From assembly GCA_023393895.1 (NCBI GenBank), contig JAEXBT010000230.1, positions 1 to 10,180 of the forward strand: 10,180 nt of DNA. The letters run 5' to 3'. The notes below the pieces were generated by a model. The model searched no databases. It was not told where the DNA came from and saw only the letters and a program-made list of their open reading frames with translations. The DNA is from Pseudomonadota bacterium. Its GTDB lineage: Bacteria; Pseudomonadota; Gammaproteobacteria; Xanthomonadales; Xanthomonadaceae. Of the stretch, positions 6,810 through 10,180 are shown piece by piece. A program made the position numbers and the translations under genes. Positions within the stretch are counted from its first letter, which is position 1, and each line of letters begins with the position of its first letter.

Positions 6810-8696
6810 ATGAAACGACTTTTGATTGCCACTTCGCTGGCCCTCGCCGTGTTCTCGCACTTCACTGCGCAGGCGCGCGAGGTGCCGATCGGGGACTTCT
6901 TCAAGGACCCGGAATTCAGCAGCGTCTCGTTGTCCCCAAGTGGCAAGTACATCACCGTGTCGAAGCCGCAGGGCGATCGCACGCTGTTGGCCGCGTTCCA
7001 GGTCTCCGACATGAAGCTCGTGGGCAAGTGGGACTACGGTCCCGGTCGCCATATCGATTCGGTACGCTGGGTCAACGACGAACGCTTTTTCATGTACGTC
7101 ACCCGCAAGATCGGGCGCTACGATTTCCGGGTGGGAACGGGCGATCTCTACGCCTCCAACGTCGATGGCACCAAGCGCATCGACGTACCCAATGGGGGCA
7201 GCTATCATATCGTTGACACGCTGCCCGAAGAGCCGAACTGGATCCTGGTCCAGCGCTCCATCGATTCCGCCTACCTGTTCCGCATGAACGTCAATGACGC
7301 TCGCACAGTCATCGTGGCCTCGGCACCGCTCGACTACGGCAGTTTCCTGGTCGACCATGATGGCAAGGTGCGCTATGCCGTCGGCATGGACAAGAAGCGC
7401 ACTTCGATCACCCTGCGGCGTGACGGCAGCGAATGGACCGAGGTCCATCGCGCCCCCATGGGTGAAGCGGCGCGCACGCCGTTGATGCTCGCGCCCAACA
7501 ACAAGGACGCGTACTTCGCCGTCAGCGAGGACGGCGAACCCTCCAGCCTTCACCTGATCGATCCCGCCACCAACACGGGCAAGAAGGTCTCGTCCAACCC
7601 GAACGTCGATCCGGGGAACTACCTGGTGAGCAGCGACGACACCACGTTGCTGGCGGTCGCGTACGCCGACGGAACGCCGGCCTATGACTTCATCGACAGT
7701 GCGCATGAAGAAAGCCGCGTCATGGCAGGTCTTATCAACGCCTTTCCCGACCATGCAGTCTCCTTCCGCGGCTCCAGCAACGACGGGCGCTACATCCTGC
7801 TGAACGCCTACAGCGACGTGGATCCGGGCAGCTACTACCTGTTCGACCGGCAGACCGGACAGGCGAAGTTCCTGCTGTCCGCGATGGACTGGATCAAGCC
7901 CTCCGAGATGTCGGTGATGCGCCCGATCTCACTCAAGGCCCGTGATGGCACGCCGCTGCATGGCTACATCACGATTCCGAGGAACAGCAATGGCAAGAAC
8001 CTGCCAATGATCCTTCATCCGCACGGTGGCCCCCATGGCCCACGCGACATGTGGCGCTTCAACCCCGAAGTCCAGTTCCTGGCCAATCGCGGCTATGCGG
8101 TCCTGCAGATCAACTTCCGCGGGTCCGGCGGGTACGGCAGCGCCTTCGAGCGGAAGGGCTACCGCAACTGGGGTACCACCATGATCGACGACATGACCGA
8201 TGCAGTCGATTGGGCGATCGCGGAAGGCATCGCCGATCGCAACCGCATCTGCACCTACGGTGCGTCTTATGGCGGTTACGGCGCCCTGCAGTCGGTGGTG
8301 CGCAACCCCGACAAGTACAAGTGCACCGTCGGCTATGTGGGCGTGTACAGCCTGCCGTTGATGAAGACCGATGGCGACATCCCGCGCTCTCAGTCCGGCG
8401 TCAACTATCTGAACCGGGTGCTGCCCGATACCCTGGCTGGACAGCAGTCGCAGTCGGCGGTCTACAACGTTGACCGCATCAACGTGCCGGTCATGCTGGT
8501 GCAGGGTGGCAAGGATGAGCGCGTGCCGCCGTCGCAGTACCGCGCCCTCAAGAACGCGCTGGCCCAGGCCGGAAAGCCGATCGAAGAGGACGTGCTGGAA
8601 CCCAAGGAAGGTCACGGCTTCTACGACTACGACAATCAGGTGAACCTGTACACGAAGATGCAGGCGTTCTTCGACAGGCATATCGGCAACAAGTGA
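6810..8696 (+). CDS. Exported S9-family (prolyl oligopeptidase-like) serine peptidase
   Basis: The 628-residue protein is a predicted exported serine peptidase or esterase of the alpha/beta hydrolase S9 family, probably acting on peptides in the periplasm or outside. A Sec signal covers residues 1-22 with a cleavage motif AQA before R23. Residues about 30-360 look like a beta-propeller with repeats such as SLSPSGKYITV (40-50) and SFRGSSNDGRYIL (318-330). The catalytic domain (about 370-625) has HPHGGPHG (403-410, oxyanion region), the nucleophile elbow GASYGGY with S486, D569 in QGGKDERVP and H602 in EGHGFYD, so the triad is complete. AAGGAG (6794-6799) lies 10 bases before the ATG. It follows carA by 18 bases and precedes the next gene by 13, so it should be co-transcribed. 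It has no obvious link to carbamoyl phosphate synthesis. Substrate specificity (dipeptidyl, acylaminoacyl or other) cannot be read from sequence. Confidence 0.95.
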   Translation: MKRLLIATSLALAVFSHFTAQAREVPIGDFFKDPEFSSVSLSPSGKYITVSKPQGDRTLLAAFQVSDMKLVGKWDYGPGRHIDSVRWVNDERFFMYVTRKIGRYDFRVGTGDLYASNVDGTKRIDVPNGGSYHIVDTLPEEPNWILVQRSIDSAYLFRMNVNDARTVIVASAPLDYGSFLVDHDGKVRYAVGMDKKRTSITLRRDGSEWTEVHRAPMGEAARTPLMLAPNNKDAYFAVSEDGEPSSLHLIDPATNTGKKVSSNPNVDPGNYLVSSDDTTLLAVAYADGTPAYDFIDSAHEESRVMAGLINAFPDHAVSFRGSSNDGRYILLNAYSDVDPGSYYLFDRQTGQAKFLLSAMDWIKPSEMSVMRPISLKARDGTPLHGYITIPRNSNGKNLPMILHPHGGPHGPRDMWRFNPEVQFLANRGYAVLQINFRGSGGYGSAFERKGYRNWGTTMIDDMTDAVDWAIAEGIADRNRICTYGASYGGYGALQSVVRNPDKYKCTVGYVGVYSLPLMKTDGDIPRSQSGVNYLNRVLPDTLAGQQSQSAVYNVDRINVPVMLVQGGKDERVPPSQYRALKNALAQAGKPIEEDVLEPKEGHGFYDYDNQVNLYTKMQAFFDRHIGNK

Positions 8697-8709
8697 CGGA
8701 GCCCGGACC

Positions 8710-9348
8710 ATGCCCTTGATCCGCCAGATCTCGATGTGCGTGCTCGGTGCGGTGCTGGCACTCCTGCCGGCCGCGCTGTCTGCCCAGTCCGTCAGTGACG
8801 CCAGCAGGCTCGCCCGAGCCGCTGCACCGCTGATGCCGCTCGGCAAGGTGCTCGAGGATGCGGCCACCGCTGATCCCGTGTGGCCATTCACAGAAAACCC
8901 GGGCGACGTCGATGCCGCACAACTCGCGTGCGTCCGCGGGAACCTGCGCGAGCCGCAATTCCTCGCCTTCATGGAGGAGCGTGCCGCGGATTACATCCGC
9001 GCCCATCCCGATCGCGTCGTCGACGACATCGCGCTGCTGGAAGGGGGCGGCGGGAAGCTGTTCGCCCGTTTGATCAGCGAGGGCATCGCAGCCGGCAGCG
9101 CGAAGCGCGAGATGGATCTCGGCGCTGTCATGGGGCAGGCCCAGCCCGGTGATCTCACCGCCATGCTGGCCCTGTCCAGCGAGCCGCGTTACCAGCCTGT
9201 CCGCGAACTGATCGGCATCAACCAGGCGATGAATGGCGGCGAAAGCAGCAAGGCGGCGGGCGAATCAGCGGCGCTGACTTTCGTGTTGCCGATGCTGATG
9301 AACGCGATGACGACCTGCAACGTGCCGGTATCGGCACTCACGAAGTGA
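8710..9348 (+). CDS. Uncharacterised exported protein between the peptidase gene and carB
   Basis: I do not recognise this 212-residue protein. It has a convincing Sec signal: R5, a hydrophobic core (about 9-22) and a probable cut after ALSA (A25). The mature part is about 187 residues, rich in Ala, Leu and charged residues and probably mostly helical, with a Gly run (112-115). It contains exactly two cysteines, C74 and C203, which could form a disulphide in the periplasm. A hydrophobic stretch (188-200) near the C-terminus is too short and mixed to call a membrane span. No lipobox is seen; C10 lies inside the signal. GGAG (8698-8701) is 8 bases before the ATG. Gaps are 13 bases to the peptidase gene and 8 to carB, so it is embedded in the carA-carB transcript. 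A role alongside the peptidase, such as partner or inhibitor, is only a guess from context. Confidence 0.85.
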   Translation: MPLIRQISMCVLGAVLALLPAALSAQSVSDASRLARAAAPLMPLGKVLEDAATADPVWPFTENPGDVDAAQLACVRGNLREPQFLAFMEERAADYIRAHPDRVVDDIALLEGGGGKLFARLISEGIAAGSAKREMDLGAVMGQAQPGDLTAMLALSSEPRYQPVRELIGINQAMNGGESSKAAGESAALTFVLPMLMNAMTTCNVPVSALTK

Positions 9349-9356
9349 AGAAGTAA

Positions 9357-10180
9357 ATGCCCAAGCGCAGCGACCTCAAGACCATCCTCATCATCGGTGC
9401 CGGCCCGATCGTCATCGGGCAGGCGTGCGAATTCGACTATTCCGGCGCCCAGGCCTGCAAGGCGCTGCGCGAGGAAGGCTATCGGGTGGTTCTGGTCAAC
9501 TCGAACCCGGCGACGATCATGACCGACCCGGACATGGCCGATGCCGTGTACATCGAGCCGATCAACTGGCGCTCGGTCGAGAAGATCATCGCCAAGGAGA
9601 AGCCCGACGCGCTGCTGCCGACGATGGGCGGGCAGACCGCACTCAACTGTGCGCTGGACCTTGCCGACAACGGCGTGCTTGAACGGCATGGCGTGGAGTT
9701 GATCGGTGCCTCGCGCGATGCCATCCGCATGGCCGAGGACCGCGAGCTGTTCCGGGTGGCGATGGAGGAAATCGGGCTGGAATGCCCGAAGGCTGCGGTT
9801 GCGCGGACCTTCGAGCAGGCGGTGGAGATCCAGTCGAGGGTGGGCTATCCGACGATCATCCGTCCAAGTTTCACCCTGGGCGGTACTGGCGGCGGCATCG
9901 CCTACAACCGCGAGGAATTCGAGGAGATCGCCAAGCGCGGCCTTGAACTCTCGCCGGTCGGGGAGATCCTGGTCGAGGAATCGGTACTGGGCTGGAAGGA
10001 GTTCGAGATGGAAGTGGTCCGTGACAGCGCGGACAACTGCATCATCGTCTGTTCGATCGAGAACCTCGACCCGATGGGTGTGCACACCGGTGACAGCATC
10101 ACGGTGGCGCCGGCGCAGACGCTGACCGATAAGGAATACCAGCGCCTGCGCGATGCCTCGATCGCCGTGCTGCGCAAGAT
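9357..10180 (+). CDS. carB: Carbamoyl-phosphate synthase large subunit, N-terminal part (3' end outside window)
   Basis: CarB makes carbamoyl phosphate from bicarbonate, ammonia supplied by CarA and two ATP. The frame is open to the window end and gives 274 residues of about 1,070-1,080, covering most of the carboxyphosphate (first ATP-grasp) domain. Visible motifs are [19 protein letters not shown] (12-30), TMGGQTALN (89-97), [12 protein letters not shown] (169-180) and [15 protein letters not shown] (233-247). Residue numbers coincide with E. coli for the ATP-site residues R129, R169, E215, N236 and H243. The ATG at 9357 gives the standard [14 protein letters not shown] start. The only ribosome binding site candidate is the weak AAGAAG (9348-9353), so translation may be coupled to the gene ending 8 bases earlier. 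Nothing suggests degeneration. Confidence 0.98.
   Translation, partial: MPKRSDLKTILIIGAGPIVIGQACEFDYSGAQACKALREEGYRVVLVNSNPATIMTDPDMADAVYIEPINWRSVEKIIAKEKPDALLPTMGGQTALNCALDLADNGVLERHGVELIGASRDAIRMAEDRELFRVAMEEIGLECPKAAVARTFEQAVEIQSRVGYPTIIRPSFTLGGTGGGIAYNREEFEEIAKRGLELSPVGEILVEESVLGWKEFEMEVVRDSADNCIIVCSIENLDPMGVHTGDSITVAPAQTLTDKEYQRLRDASIAVLRK

Noticed and set aside
6801..7754. Minus-strand open frame of 317 codons opposite the S9 peptidase gene
   Set aside because: The sense strand encodes a full peptidase with signal peptide and a complete triad downstream; the antisense frame has no recognisable domain and reflects GC-rich codon bias.

Overview
This is a GC-rich, gene-dense stretch of chromosome in which every gene lies on the plus strand. 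Protein sequences and gene order (grpE-dnaK-dnaJ, then dapB-carA-...-carB) suggest a gammaproteobacterium of the Xanthomonas/Lysobacter/Luteimonas group. That placement is inferred from sequence flavour and remembered synteny, not from a database search. No mobile element, CRISPR array, tRNA or rRNA is visible, and no gap between genes exceeds 100 bases.

Region 1 (1-3535) is the heat-shock chaperone cluster: the C-terminal part of grpE, complete dnaK and complete dnaJ. A very good sigma-32-type promoter (CCCTTGAA, 14 bases, CCCCAGAT) sits between grpE and dnaK, so dnaK-dnaJ can probably be induced separately from the upstream operon. An 11-bp hairpin without a T-run lies between dnaK and dnaJ.

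Region 2 (3536-4750) holds one gene for a predicted outer-membrane lipoprotein of the di-haem cytochrome c peroxidase family, with two CxxCH motifs and both expected distal ligands.

Region 3 (4751-10180) is the biosynthetic part: dapB (lysine/diaminopimelate), carA and the start of carB (carbamoyl phosphate for pyrimidines and arginine). carA and carB are separated by two genes for exported proteins, an S9-family serine peptidase and a 212-residue protein I do not recognise. The gaps from carA to carB are 18, 13 and 8 bases, which suggests one transcript.

The most interesting material is in short leaders. A 15-bp hairpin just upstream of dapB buries a Shine-Dalgarno-like GGAGGGG and carries a 9-codon ORF whose stop overlaps the dapB start (ATGA). 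The carA leader has a near-consensus -10 box, a small hairpin followed by six T, and a 15-codon ORF whose stop overlaps the carA start (GTGA). Both look like candidate cis-regulatory leaders. The genes themselves are mostly ordinary, and I see no clear new defence or mobile system.
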